From positions 186,001-250,000 of the forward strand of contig NZ_AAWS01000003.1 in assembly GCF_000169175.1 (NCBI RefSeq): DNA of 64,000 nucleotides, in the 5' to 3' direction. Positions 7,349 through 17,031 of the stretch are shown one piece after another (positions within the stretch are counted from its first letter, which is position 1; the number at the start of each line of letters is the position of its first letter). The position numbers and the translations under genes are program-made. The notes under the pieces were generated by a model. That model did no database searches, was not told the DNA's origin, and saw only the letters and a program-made list of their open reading frames with translations. This DNA is from Microscilla marina ATCC 23134. Lineage in GTDB: Bacteria > Bacteroidota > Bacteroidia > Cytophagales > Microscillaceae.

Positions 7349-10156
7349 TTACCTAAGCACAATTACCCTTTTAACCTGTTGACTACCATTCACCTGAACT
7401 ACCAACAAGTACATCCCTGGTTGGTACTGGCTTACGTCAAAGGTATGACTAATACTTTTGCTCTTAGCTTTTGCCTCCACTGATTTTGTCTGTAAAGCTA
7501 TTCCATTGCTATTCATCAATACAAAAGATGCTTTTGTGTTAGCCTTTACTTGTACAGTTACTTGAGTGCTGGCAGGGTTGGGAGATATTCTGATATCTTC
7601 CGTTAGTGGCTGAACCTCTTGTCTGATAGATGCTGCTGCTGCATTGTTATTGGCTGCTTCTATAATATTTACTTCGTAATCTTCTACCTCTCCATACAGG
7701 AATTCACCACAGGCAAGGGGTACTTGGTTATAACGCATGGCTACCCTCATAATCGTTTTTCCAGTAGCGGCAGTTGCTGGAATGGTAATTTCTCCCGTAA
7801 CTGGAGTATTGATGGTAGGATCTTGTGAAAATAGTGCTTCACCTGGATCATTAAAGTCTCCATCTCGATTCAAATCTATCCATACGCGATAGCCCTCTTG
7901 ATAGGAACGGTTGGTCCAGCTAGGAGTAATTGTAATTCTGGTAGTAATTCCTTTGCGTAAAGTGGTGGTTATTTGTCTGGAAAACTTTTTATAACCATCA
8001 TTGTTTCCAGAAGTATTATCAATAGCTCCAAATTGTACCCGATTGATGTATTCATCAGGAGTGGTCCCTTTAACAGCACAATACCCCTCTGGGAGGCTTG
8101 TTGTGGTAAAACTTACTGTTTCAGCATAATTGCTTATACCGCCTTCACAACGGCTCCTTACTTGAAATTCATAGGTATTGTTGGATATCAATCTGGGTAA
8201 ATTAACTGTAGTATCCTCTATGCTGTTTATTTGAGTCCAAACGTCAGACCCTTGTACATGGTAGCGTACATCGTAAGAAGCTGCGCCATTTACCTGACCC
8301 CAAACTAACTTGGCTGTAGTATCAGCTATATTGGTTGCTCGAGCTCTCACAGGTACTCCACAGGCTTGACTAATCGCTTCTACTCTTATCCCTGTTACAA
8401 TCATAGAAAAAGCTTGGTTCGCGTTATTGTGTAAGGCACCTTTGTGAGTAACTGTAATAGTATAGGTACCTGCTACTGGATTAGCGATAAAGATTTTTTC
8501 TACATTGTCGCGACTATTATCTCCTCGGGTGGCTGCATTTGCTGGATTAGCCGGGTCAAGTATCCATGGAAGATGAGTAGTCACTACCCCTGCCTCATTT
8601 CGGTGCGTAATGAGAATATCCAAGTCGTTTACCAGCATGCGATTAGCTGGATCAAGCGCTGGAGCTACTGGCGTACCTGGAACGTCAGTCCATACAATTG
8701 TAGCTGATAAAGGTTCGCCTCCTACAGCATTGACATTAGTAGTGTAGCGTCCGTTATTATTCAAAGTTTGCTCTTGAATCAAGGCAGATATATTGCGATT
8801 GGTAATCACGTCAGCAGCCTTTTTGGCGTTCATTAATCCCCAACCATTCTGGTAATCTGGTCCATTGGCTGGACCAGCTTCATCTGTAGTGTGAATTGCC
8901 AAAGCCTTTAACGTAGCCGAACGCATATAAGTGTTGTTGTTGCGTTGGTGGTAATAGCGTTGTAACAATCCCAATGATCCGGTTACGGTAGGTGTAGCCA
9001 TAGAAGTACCGCTCTTGTTAATGTATTCATTGTTTATATCACGTGCAGTTACATTAGAAGAATATACTGCCATCCCATTGGCCACAAGGTCAGGCTTGAT
9101 GCGACCATCATCGGTAGGACCCCAACTGCTAAAACTTGTTTGTACTACGTCAGCAGATGTTTTATAGCCTCCTGCCACATCGTTTACTGCCCCCACAGTT
9201 AATACATTTTTAGCTGTACCTTGCGAGCCTATACAGTCGTATCCATTATTACCATCTACATTGCGGCGTTGTCGAGAAAACACCCACCTCCCATTAACAT
9301 TGATATGACCTGTTCTTTGAACATTACGTGTACCTTCATTGCGATCATTTCCTGCTGCCCAGCAAATCAAATAGTTAGGTGCACCTGCTGCTATCCTATC
9401 AAGAGCTTGAGCCTTATCAGTATAAAAACCAAAGTTATAATCTTCTACTTCACTGATCTGTGGTGCTCCGTACCATTGCCATCTTCTTTCGCGACCATTA
9501 TATGACCAGCCATGGACCCAGCCATAGGAATGATTCGATAGCAATAAACCTCTGGCTGCTTCAGCTGTCATTTCTGCCAGATCGTTGGTCCAGTCATAAG
9601 CATTTAAGCGTGCCATAGGAGCTACTCCTTTCGCTCTGGGCTGTACTCCAGAGGCCACCAGAGTGCCTGCCACATGGGTTGCGTGTGAACGCCCTATCAG
9701 ATTACCTACTCCGCCATCTTCTTGAGTTACTCGGCTAAGGCCATTCACTGCAAACTCTTGGTGGGTTACTTTTACTGCACCACCATCCCAGATTCCCAGG
9801 GTTAAGCCAGCTCCAGTTAATTCTAATTCGTTATGTAGTCTATCTGTAGAAATAGATTGCGTAGCAATGTCATTGGTGGTAATATTGTATATAGGTGTAC
9901 CAAATTGAGAAAACCCTTGTAGCTCCATAAAACGACCATTAGATACAAGCCTAATAGGTATATTTAGCCGTTTGGCTTTTTGGTAAACTATCTTCCTTTC
10001 TCGTTGGTATTCTTGGGAGAAAGTTTGGCTAAGCCTATTAAGCTGTTGAGTTGTACGTTTGTCATAACGTTGTTGACCTTGAACAGACACGGCAGACGTG
10101 ATAGATAATCCCAGCAATAAAAAAAGCCAGGTCATCTGTTTTCTTAGATTTAACAT
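7349..10156 (-). CDS. Secreted subtilisin-like (S8) protease with FN3, GEVED and T9SS sorting domains
   Basis: A 935-residue secreted protein. The signal peptide occupies about residues 1-28. The peptidase S8 domain spans about 115-450 with the triad Asp124 (G-I-W-D-G-G), His158 (S-H-A-T-H-V-A-G-T) and Ser385 (S-G-T-S-M-A-T-P); A-A-G-N supplies the oxyanion Asn. A jelly-roll-like part follows, then one fibronectin III domain. A GEVED domain follows, including D-L-N-R-D-G-D-F-N-D and the name-giving G-E-V-E-D-Y. The protein ends in a Por-type sorting domain of about 80 residues (I-S-P-N-P-A-S ... V-I-V-L-R). Such proteins are exported by Sec and then by the type IX system to the surface or medium. 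The ATG at 10156 was preferred over a TTG two codons upstream. It lies inside the segment bounded by the two smc 3' ends. Confidence 0.95.
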   Translation of the reverse strand: MLNLRKQMTWLFLLLGLSITSAVSVQGQQRYDKRTTQQLNRLSQTFSQEYQRERKIVYQKAKRLNIPIRLVSNGRFMELQGFSQFGTPIYNITTNDIATQSISTDRLHNELELTGAGLTLGIWDGGAVKVTHQEFAVNGLSRVTQEDGGVGNLIGRSHATHVAGTLVASGVQPRAKGVAPMARLNAYDWTNDLAEMTAEAARGLLLSNHSYGWVHGWSYNGRERRWQWYGAPQISEVEDYNFGFYTDKAQALDRIAAGAPNYLICWAAGNDRNEGTRNVQRTGHINVNGRWVFSRQRRNVDGNNGYDCIGSQGTAKNVLTVGAVNDVAGGYKTSADVVQTSFSSWGPTDDGRIKPDLVANGMAVYSSNVTARDINNEYINKSGTSMATPTVTGSLGLLQRYYHQRNNNTYMRSATLKALAIHTTDEAGPANGPDYQNGWGLMNAKKAADVITNRNISALIQEQTLNNNGRYTTNVNAVGGEPLSATIVWTDVPGTPVAPALDPANRMLVNDLDILITHRNEAGVVTTHLPWILDPANPANAATRGDNSRDNVEKIFIANPVAGTYTITVTHKGALHNNANQAFSMIVTGIRVEAISQACGVPVRARATNIADTTAKLVWGQVNGAASYDVRYHVQGSDVWTQINSIEDTTVNLPRLISNNTYEFQVRSRCEGGISNYAETVSFTTTSLPEGYCAVKGTTPDEYINRVQFGAIDNTSGNNDGYKKFSRQITTTLRKGITTRITITPSWTNRSYQEGYRVWIDLNRDGDFNDPGEALFSQDPTINTPVTGEITIPATAATGKTIMRVAMRYNQVPLACGEFLYGEVEDYEVNIIEAANNNAAAASIRQEVQPLTEDIRISPNPASTQVTVQVKANTKASFVLMNSNGIALQTKSVEAKAKSKSISHTFDVSQYQPGMYLLVVQVNGSQQVKRVIVLR

Positions 10157-10787
10157 AAACAATAATATTTATTTAATGTGATTAATTTTAGAAGTTTTTA
10201 GGTTGGTAATAACTTCTGGAACTAATGTAGGTGGGCAATAAAGAGGCAGCAAATTTGAGTACTTAACAAATGATTAGCTGGTATATGTAAGGTGTTTAGT
10301 ACAGGTATACATTATAATAGGTTTAGAACTTTATTCTTAAAAATGCTATAGTTGGCAAATAAAATATAACAAGTTTATTGTCAGGCATATAAAAGAAGTT
10401 GGTTAAGTAGTTGTTAGGGGTGTTTTTTTAGAAAAACACAGTATACATAAGGAGTTTAAAAACTTTGAGATCATTCAAAAAAACATGTAAAAAATTAAGG
10501 TGTTGCCCCTTAGTTTGGGTAACTATCCAGATAAAAATAGGGTGAAGGCAGCCAAACAATCAAATTATAGCTCTAAAGTACCACGTTTTAGGCAGCTTAT
10601 TTCGGGGTTTAAATCATCATGAAACCTCACAACAATAAATAAATGTGGTATATTATTCAACCTGTCTGGTCTTTTTACAACAAAGCCCCTGCCCTGTTTT
10701 GTAAAGCCTAAATTTAACGTTTAGAGCCGCCATTTTTTCTAATAATAGGAAGCAAGGCTTACTTATGGTGTTATCTTTAGACAAAAC
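10157..10787. other. Intergenic stretch upstream of the subtilase
   Basis: AT-rich sequence with frequent stops in all frames. It should hold the subtilase promoter, but no convincing TTG/TAnnTTTG pair was found. Nothing else recognised. Confidence 0.5.
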
Positions 10788-10951
10788 AGTGCATTGGGAA
10801 CTAAGTAGTTTATACAATATTTCGAGTTTATTTTGGTGGCTGTCAAACCTCCAAAAAACGAGCATAGCCTAAGCTACGTGAGTTTTTTTAAGTAAAGTCA
10901 GCGAGCTAAAGACTCCAAATAATGTAGTATGAATTTAGTTCCCAATGCACT
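10788..10951. mobile_element. MITE-like element, AGTGCA family (copy A)
   Basis: The ends are perfect 17-bp inverted repeats: AGTGCATTGGGAACTAA at 10788-10804 and its exact complement at 10935-10951. The inner part shares TTTTTTAAGTAAAGTCAGCG and the following GCTAAAGACTCC with copy B at 13715-13976. No coding capacity, so it would depend on a transposase encoded elsewhere. Confidence 0.8.
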
Positions 10952-11073
10952 AGTGCTTTGGGAGAAAAAGTAAGTGTAACCAAAGAATGCCTGAATGTAA
11001 GCTATTACTAGAGTAGCTGGGTGTTGAGGGGCGTGGTTTGTATTAAAAACGCTTAAACCTTTATGTTTTGCAA

Positions 11074-11213
11074 GGTTTTCTTATAAAAAGCTATTTAGGA
11101 GAATATGCCCCCCGAAAAACCACATTATCGCCTCGGGCAGTGCCTCCGCGCCCGATCGAAACTTCGTACTTTGCAAACTTCAGAGAGGTTTCTCATTTTT
11201 TATAAGAAAGCCC
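11074..11213. mobile_element. MITE with ISAs1-like ends
   Basis: Ends GGTTTTCTTATAAAAAG and TTTTTATAAGAAAGCCC match the terminal repeats of the broken ISAs1-like element at 31212-32636. The inside (about 105 bp, with CGATCGAAAC and CCTCGGGCAGTG) recurs in opposite orientation at 19731-19815. This looks like a non-autonomous relative of that IS. No target duplication is visible. Confidence 0.65.
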
Positions 11214-11931
11214 TATTATGTTTTGAGTCTATAGTAAGTACGCTTGGTGAGCACCAACCCACCTTGTACGAAGGAAAAATGTGCTGTCTTTGTTCGTTTT
11301 GCCTAAATTCAAAAGTTGAGCTTTTGATTAGTGAATGGTTTAAAATGCACACCTTTATAGACCTTCATTCTTTTTTCAAATATATGCCTTAGCAAGGGTC
11401 AAACACTGATAAATGTTTCTATAAAGGATTTATTGTTGCTCAATTATAGTTTATGATGCCTTTATGGTTTAATAATTCATAACTTTTCATGTTAACTTCG
11501 TGTTTTTCTGAAAACTTAACACAACAATCAATGAGTTGTGTTTTCACCTGCTTGATAGTGAGTTTGTTATATTACTCCAAAGCTAAGTGAAGTTCTCCTG
11601 ACAACCAAGCCCTCAAATCGAAATGTATACTTGTTCGAATGCCATTATTTACACCAGCTAAGTATTTGTTAAGTACTTAAATTTGTTCCCTTCCTTTTTA
11701 CTGCTTTATATTACTTGCAGAAGTTGTTATTAGCTCAAAATTTTTAAAGTATTATACTAAACTGTAATAAATAAAATAGCTTGTTATACTTTTCTTAACC
11801 TATTGTTAACGCTTAACAAGGAGCTTTTACTTGGGCTCAATTACTTTAGAAGATACTCCAAATACGATGAGAAAGTAACAACTGGGTTGTATGGATCAAT
11901 TGTTAAACAGGGAAAATCTTCTTGTCCTTAA
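11214..11931. other. Non-coding stretch
   Basis: AT-rich, with short meaningless frames only. A small ORF at 11105-11392 runs out of the neighbouring MITE and is not credible. Nothing recognised. Confidence 0.5.
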
Positions 11932-12089
11932 GTGATCTTTCATAAATAATTTGAGCCATTAAAGTGTATCTACTGCCCTCATTCTTCTCAAAAAAAAGTT
12001 TCATAGCTTTGGCTATGCACCATTTTTTTTGAACCGTCTGAGAACAATATATTTTCTTGAATTGGCACATCTTATTTTTTCCAGATCAC
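11932..12089. mobile_element. MITE, GTGATCT family (158 bp)
   Basis: The ends GTGATCT and AGATCAC are flanked by TAA on both sides (11929-11931 and 12090-12092), a 3-bp target duplication. The element is the reverse complement of a copy of identical length at 41144-41301. The inside has a hairpin around the sequence CATAGCTTTGGCTATG. The right-hand TAA also serves as the left-hand TAA of the next element. Confidence 0.82.
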
Positions 12090-12092
12090 TAA

Positions 12093-12371
12093 GGAACGTG
12101 ATCGCCCCGTAAACGGGATTTCGGGCGTAGCCCTCAACAATAACCCCGATAAGAAATCGGGACTTTGAAGCTGTCCGGTTTAGAACAAATTAGCTTCGCA
12201 GAGCTTGAACTTCGTTCTGCGGTTCTCTTTACTGACTTTCGTTACTTTTAGCCTTTGGCAGAGCTCGGCGCAGCAGGGCTGCAGCCATCGGTTTTCGCCG
12301 TAGCTATAAAAGTGCCTCAGTCAGTCTTGAATATATGCCCTCAATCTCGACACTTATTTTGAACATGTTCC
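12093..12371. mobile_element. MITE, GGAAC-type (279 bp), abutting the previous element
   Basis: Ends GGAACGTG and CATGTTCC, flanked by TAA on both sides (12090-12092, 12372-12374). Nearly identical over its length to 46275-46560; the main difference is about 10 bp around the GTAGCTAT hairpin. It contains the GAGCTC-centred module (12251-12293) that recurs in other MITE families. Confidence 0.82.
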
Positions 12372-12540
12372 TAAACAAGTAATGATTTTTGCAAACATTC
12401 AAAAAGTCGAAACAAGTTCACGTTCAAACTGTGAGTGGAAAATAATTATTTTTATTAAAAACATAAAGTATGTAAGTTGTGTACAGAATTTTATATCTGA
12501 TAACCACTTGTTTAATAAGGTCAATAGTTTGTTTTGTGTA

Positions 12541-13077
12541 ATGAATAAAATAATTGCCTATATATTAATCGCTGCTACTAATATACATTTGTTAGGAGGG
12601 TTATGGTTTTACGTTGAAATTCAATGGCAATGTAAAACCAGGCATGCATTTTTTTTGCGAAATAAACCACGACAAAAAGATTTGACTATACTTGATTTAT
12701 CAAATGAGCAGCAGCAAAGCAACAATTTTGAGTGGATAAACTCTTGGGAGATCAAGTATAAAGGAGAGTTGTATGACGTTATAAAAACTGTACAGTATGG
12801 GCAAATCACCCGTTTTATATGTGTATGGGATCAATATGAAAAATCGTTGCACCAAGCGTTAAAAAAACACGTAAACCAGCAGTTACCCACCTCTGGTGTA
12901 CCCGATACTGTGGTGCATCAAATATTTAAACAGCATTGGATACACCAACCATTTTTTGCACCAGAATTATCATTTTTTTTATCAATAGAAGCTTACATTA
13001 AAGCTCATTATACCAATTACTTTACTTCGTATCAAGTCGAAGTTGATGTTCCTCCCCCCCAATTAACCTATAGATAG
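12541..13077 (+). CDS. Small membrane-anchored hypothetical protein
   Basis: With the ATG at 12541 the product is 178 residues. Residues 1-24 form one hydrophobic helix that could be a signal anchor. A soluble region follows with W-E-I-K-Y-K-G-E-L-Y-D-V-I and then F-I-C-V-W-D-Q-Y-E. This pattern resembles short Bacteroidetes proteins often seen beside heavy-metal transport genes, but no such genes are present here. An in-frame start at 12382 would add 53 residues of poor quality and was rejected. Function unknown. It is flanked on both sides by MITEs and non-coding DNA, and it lies within the segment bounded by the smc 3' repeats. Confidence 0.6.
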   Translation: MNKIIAYILIAATNIHLLGGLWFYVEIQWQCKTRHAFFLRNKPRQKDLTILDLSNEQQQSNNFEWINSWEIKYKGELYDVIKTVQYGQITRFICVWDQYEKSLHQALKKHVNQQLPTSGVPDTVVHQIFKQHWIHQPFFAPELSFFLSIEAYIKAHYTNYFTSYQVEVDVPPPQLTYR

Positions 13078-13714
13078 TTGAATGTTAAGACCATCGAAAT
13101 CGAGCCAGTCTTGCCAGATTTTTCTAGACAATCTGGCAGGTCTAAATGCTTGATTTACAGTTCATCTTAGGGCATTAAAATCATCTGTAAAACTAATGAA
13201 AACTTTTGGCCCAAGGTGTAATGTATATTGTAAACCAAGTTGTTTGGTTTGGGTTTATTTTGTTGGCTGACAATTTTTAGAATAGGAAACTAATACTCCC
13301 GGCATTAGATAACTTTTGCTCGTAAAATTCCTTTTTATCAAAAGCATTTTAGGTTAAACTCAATGAAGGTACTCCGTTGAGTTCCTCACAGCAAGCTGTC
13401 TTGACGAATCGAGATTTAGCAATTAACAAGTTGGTAAACTTCTGATTATTAAGTGTTTTATGATTTTTATTGTTAGAATAAGCTAATGCTTAACCAAGTG
13501 TTGGAGATAAGATTTATTGGCCTGGTAAAGTAGCTTAAGGGGCCAAGCCTGAGCGAAGTTTGCTTTCTGAATTTCGCTATGTATTGGAACCTTAGCCACA
13601 TGAGTTTTTTGCAATGAAGAAGAACAGTGTTACTCCAATAATATATCTCTAAACTTGTGGGTTAGGTGGTTTTACTCTCAGAGGAATAATAGTCTAGAGC
13701 TCTAACAAGGCTCT
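13078..13714. other. Non-coding stretch
   Basis: About 640 bp with stops in every frame. A short imperfect inverted repeat, TTGCCAGATTTTTCTAG / CTAGACAATCTGGCAGG, just after the gene end (13110-13140) may act as a terminator for the 12541 gene. Nothing else recognised. Confidence 0.4.
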
Positions 13715-13976
13715 AGTGCACTGGGGATTAAATAAATGCGCTATTTATTCGAGGGTATTTTGTTTGCTGACGCACTTCAAAAAGTGCACAGAGTTAGTTT
13801 ACAATTCCGATGTATATCGGAACCGGAGCTACGCAAACTTTTTTAAGTAAAGTCAGCGGGCTAAAGACTCCGAATAACCGAGCCTATTTCTAAATCCCGA
13901 TTCATTTCATCGGGGCAGCTCTGCTGTGGCGAGCTCTGCGAAGCTAATGTAGTAGGAATTTAGTTTCCAGTGCACT
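13715..13976. mobile_element. MITE-like element, AGTGCA family (copy B)
   Basis: Ends AGTGCACTGGGGATTAAAT and ATTTAGTTTCCAGTGCACT are inverted repeats with a few mismatches. The element sits between TA dinucleotides (CTA|GTGCAC ... GTGCAC|TAG). It shares its inner core with copy A but carries about 70 extra bases, including GGGGCAGCTCTGCTGTGG and GAGCTC, a module also present in other MITEs. An inner palindrome, TTCCGATGTATATCGGAA, is present. Confidence 0.75.
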
Positions 13977-14012
13977 AGGCTCTAGGTGCAAGGTACACCC
14001 TGTTCCCTAAGC

Positions 14013-14065
14013 AACTACACTTTTTATATCACGTTGATTTTTAGTAACTTATAAAAAGCGTAGTT
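14013..14065. repeat. Stem / 21-nt loop / stem repeat (H4)
   Basis: Arms AACTACACTTTTTATA (14013-14028) and TATAAAAAGCGTAGTT (14050-14065) pair with one G-T type mismatch around a 21-nt loop. In reverse orientation the loop reads AGTTACTAAAAATCAACGTGA, matching the loops at 23500-23520, 23656-23676, 23790-23810 and 61980-62000. Confidence 0.75.
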
Positions 14066-14192
14066 AGAAGTGAACAGTTTTTTATTTTTGGCTCTGAAGG
14101 CAAAGTTTAATCGTAGAAGCGGATAATTGGTGTAATGGCCGGATGTTTCTATTCTTAATGTCTATTTACCTTTGACAACACCTACCAACTAA

Positions 14193-14567
14193 GGGCTTGT
14201 TTAAAATTAGCCAAAAGGCAGAGCCCCGAAGACAAGTTCGGGATTTAGAAACTCGCCTGCGGCTCGGTTCATTGATTAGGTCCCCGAATCAAGTTCGGGA
14301 CTGTGAGCTTTTACGCGACTTTCCTGATTATATATTGTCAAACCGAACCTACAGCTGCGCTGTGGTGAGCTCAACGAAGTTAATTTAGCTAAAGCGGAGC
14401 TCGGCAGAGCATAGCTCTAGCCATCGGTTCTTCAAGATTAGTTTAAATACTAATTTTCAAAGGTGAAACAGAGCTCCGAATTTAGAAACTCGCTAAAGCT
14501 CGGTTTGACGCATCTAATCCGAAAACTCATCATAAAATCTCCTATGACTGAAAATTTAAACAAGCTC
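14193..14567. mobile_element. MITE, GAGCTTGTTTAAA family, 375 bp
   Basis: Ends GGGCTTGTTTAAAAT and ATTTAAACAAGCTC are flanked by TAA on both sides (14190-14192 and 14568-14570). The right-hand 65 bp match the left end of the 54172 copy in reverse. The middle holds several GAGCTC-containing blocks and CCCGAATCAAGTTCGGG palindromes, as if other repeats had nested in it. The short ORF inside it is not a gene. Confidence 0.78.
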
Positions 14568-14626
14568 TAATATCACACGCAAGTGTAAACTACTATGCTA
14601 CATCAAATATATAAAGAAGTTACATC

Positions 14627-16654
14627 ATGATTTTACAATATTTTAACATAAACAGGGGAGTTTACAGCCTCATTTTAATGTTTTTTTGGAGTTTAAGCCT
14701 AGCCCAAAACTCAACTGTAAAGGATATAAACCAGGTATTAGAAGGCGAAACTTCTACTTTGAAAAAAGTGAAAATACTTAACAAGTGGGCAAAATCATTA
14801 TTATTAAAGCATCCTGATCAAGCATTGATATATGCAAGTAAGGCACTGAAGTTGGCACAAGAAAACAACTATAGCTGGGAAAAAGCGGCGTCTTGTGAAC
14901 ACTTAGGGTTTGTATATTCAAGGAAACATAAGTTTGATAAGGCCATAAGCTATTACAGACAGGCGTTAGATATATTTCAGGCAAAGCAACGGTTAAAAAA
15001 AGTGGGGGAATGCTTGTACCAAATTAGTAGAGCGTATTATTACCAGGAAAAATATAAACAAGCCAAAAAATATTGCTTAAAAGGAATAGAGGTAGGCGAA
15101 AAAAGTAATGACAGCTTAACTATTGGGCGCTTGGTCAATATATCGGGGTTAATCTATGGGGCGGAAGGCAAATCAGACAAAGCCATTGCTGAATATAAGA
15201 AAGCGCTGGATTGGAAAAAAGGGGGAAAGGATACGATTGGAATAGGGCATGTATACAATAATATAGGGATAGAGTATTATAATCAAGGGCGTTATGGTAA
15301 GGCTGTAAAACTTTATGAAAAAGCGTTAAAATTTTATAGTACAAGTAAAGATAAGTCCTATGTCATTAATTTATTAACTAACCTGGGAGCATTGAGTTTA
15401 AGGCAAGGTCAAAATAAACAAGCGATAAAACGTTTTCAGGAAGTATTGGATTATTACCGTGCGAATGATATAAAAAAGAGGGCTTATCCATTGATGAATA
15501 TTGGAGCGGCTTATTTAGAAGAAAAAGAATATACAAAATCTCTTCAATACTTTAAGAAGGCACTAGCAATAGAAACAAAGGCAAATAATAAAAATGGGAT
15601 AATAGATATATTGCATAATATCGGAGTTGTTTATGGGAAGCAAGAGAAGTATGAACAAGCCCTGATAAAATATAAAAAAGTGTTGAGTATGTGTGGCAAT
15701 AGCAAGCAGAAAGATCGAGCTTTGGCATTGATTGAGGTTGGGGATATACTCAGGATTAAAGCTTGTTATAAAGCAGCCTTTGATACTTTGCAGGTGGCTT
15801 TGCGAATTACGAAAAAATTACGGATGAGAGATGCCCAAGCACAAAGTTATAGCGCCTTGGCTAAGTTAGATTCTACTCAGGGAAACTTTAAGCGAGGTTG
15901 GGAATTTTATAAGAAGCTTATTCGGGTGAATGATTCTCTATTTAGTGAAGAAAAAAACAAACAACTACTAGAAGTACAGACTCGTTATGAAGCCCAAAAG
16001 AAAGAGCAAGCCATCAAGATCAAAAATAAGCAGATTTCTTTGTTAAAGAAGGAAAAAGAGCATGAGCGCTTGCTCAAGCGTAGGTTCATTGAGTCATTGG
16101 TAAGTACATGTGTTGTTGGCATTCTAATTATCATATTGTTGTACTCAAAAATTAAGAGCAAAAAACGCTTAATCGAGTATAATAAACAGTTGCATAAGAT
16201 TGAAAATAAAAACCTGCAAAGAGAGTTGAATTTAAAACAACAACAGTTAACATCTAAGGCTTTACATATTGTTCAAAAAAACGGCATGCTGGAAAAGATT
16301 CGTAAAAATTTGCAACAAATGAATGAAAATAAAGAAAGTCCAAACCAAGAGTTAATAAAGTTGTTGCGTATGGTAAGTTCCAGTCTGAAAGCTGATCGGG
16401 AATGGGATAATTTTTTTAGTTTCTTTTCAGAGGTTCACCAAGACTTTTTTCAACAACTGAAAATAAAAAGTGAAAAATTAAGTAATTCAGAATTACGTTT
16501 GTGTGCGTTGATTAAATTGAAATTCACGTCTAAAGAAATCTCCTCTATTTTGGGCATTACTTATGGGAGCATTTCTGTGGCTCGTCATAGAGTTCGTAAA
16601 AAACTTGCGCTGTCGAAAGAGCGTAAGCTATCAGATTTTCTTGCAGATTTATAG
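14627..16654 (+). CDS. TPR sensor/regulator with transmembrane helix, coiled coil and C-terminal LuxR-like HTH
   Basis: A 675-residue protein. It has an N-terminal hydrophobic signal or anchor (to about residue 27), then about ten TPR motifs between residues 45 and 440 (repeated G-x-x-Y-x-x-x-x-x-Y-x-x-A). One transmembrane helix lies near 487-508 (L-V-S-T-C-V-V-G-I-L-I-I-I-L-L-Y), followed by a coiled coil to about 590. The C-terminal LuxR/GerE-like helix-turn-helix starts near 619, with S-N-S-E-L-R-L-C-A-L-I and T-S-K-E-I-S-S-I-L-G. This layout is common in Bacteroidetes, where outer TPRs are thought to sense a signal and the cytoplasmic HTH to control transcription. No kinase or receiver domain is present. 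It is isolated and the target genes are not evident. It is the last intact gene before the second smc 3' end. Confidence 0.88.
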   Translation: MILQYFNINRGVYSLILMFFWSLSLAQNSTVKDINQVLEGETSTLKKVKILNKWAKSLLLKHPDQALIYASKALKLAQENNYSWEKAASCEHLGFVYSRKHKFDKAISYYRQALDIFQAKQRLKKVGECLYQISRAYYYQEKYKQAKKYCLKGIEVGEKSNDSLTIGRLVNISGLIYGAEGKSDKAIAEYKKALDWKKGGKDTIGIGHVYNNIGIEYYNQGRYGKAVKLYEKALKFYSTSKDKSYVINLLTNLGALSLRQGQNKQAIKRFQEVLDYYRANDIKKRAYPLMNIGAAYLEEKEYTKSLQYFKKALAIETKANNKNGIIDILHNIGVVYGKQEKYEQALIKYKKVLSMCGNSKQKDRALALIEVGDILRIKACYKAAFDTLQVALRITKKLRMRDAQAQSYSALAKLDSTQGNFKRGWEFYKKLIRVNDSLFSEEKNKQLLEVQTRYEAQKKEQAIKIKNKQISLLKKEKEHERLLKRRFIESLVSTCVVGILIIILLYSKIKSKKRLIEYNKQLHKIENKNLQRELNLKQQQLTSKALHIVQKNGMLEKIRKNLQQMNENKESPNQELIKLLRMVSSSLKADREWDNFFSFFSEVHQDFFQQLKIKSEKLSNSELRLCALIKLKFTSKEISSILGITYGSISVARHRVRKKLALSKERKLSDFLADL

Positions 16655-16866
16655 AGCTACTCACAAAATTGCGTCAATGAATTTATTAAACGTAAAGGTT
16701 GTTTTACTCAATGTTACCCCTTGGTTTATGTAATGAAAAAATAGTCTGAGAGTAGTTTCTTGGTAACCATTTTCTTTGAAGAAGTAAGGAGGCAAAATGA
16801 TGTTGTAAGTAAGAAAAGCAAATAAAATTGTTTGCCTCTTCAATATATCTGATAAAAGCTTTGTTT

Positions 16867-17031
16867 GAGAAGTTTAACCAAATCATCAAGACCTTCTCCA
16901 AAGACTCTCAGTTTATCATTGTTACCCACAACAAGCGCACGATGGCAAGCACCGACCTGATGTATGGTGTGACCATGCGCGAGCAGGGAGTGTCTATGGT
17001 AGTGCCGGTAGACTTACGTGGGTTGGATTAG
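16867..17031 (+). pseudogene. Displaced smc 3' end (55 codons), second copy of the direct repeat
   Basis: In frame from GAG at 16867 to TAG at 17029-17031, it encodes the last 54 residues of SMC with one change (Thr to Met near the end). Bases upstream bear no relation to smc, so the fragment lacks the ATPase core and cannot work alone. Of 12 codons that differ from the complete gene, 11 are synonymous. This shows the copy diverged while it was part of a functional smc; a recent copy would not show that pattern. An ATG at 16828 gives a 67-codon frame, which I do not regard as a gene. Confidence 0.85.

Noticed and set aside
11105-11392. A 95-codon ORF
   Set aside because: It starts inside an ISAs1-ended MITE and runs out into AT-rich sequence; codon use is poor.
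14197-14388. A 63-codon ORF
   Set aside because: It lies wholly within a MITE with TAA target duplications and has no family-like sequence.
16828-17031. A 67-residue gene with an SMC-like end
   Set aside because: Only the last 55 codons match SMC and no ATPase part is present; it is a displaced gene end.
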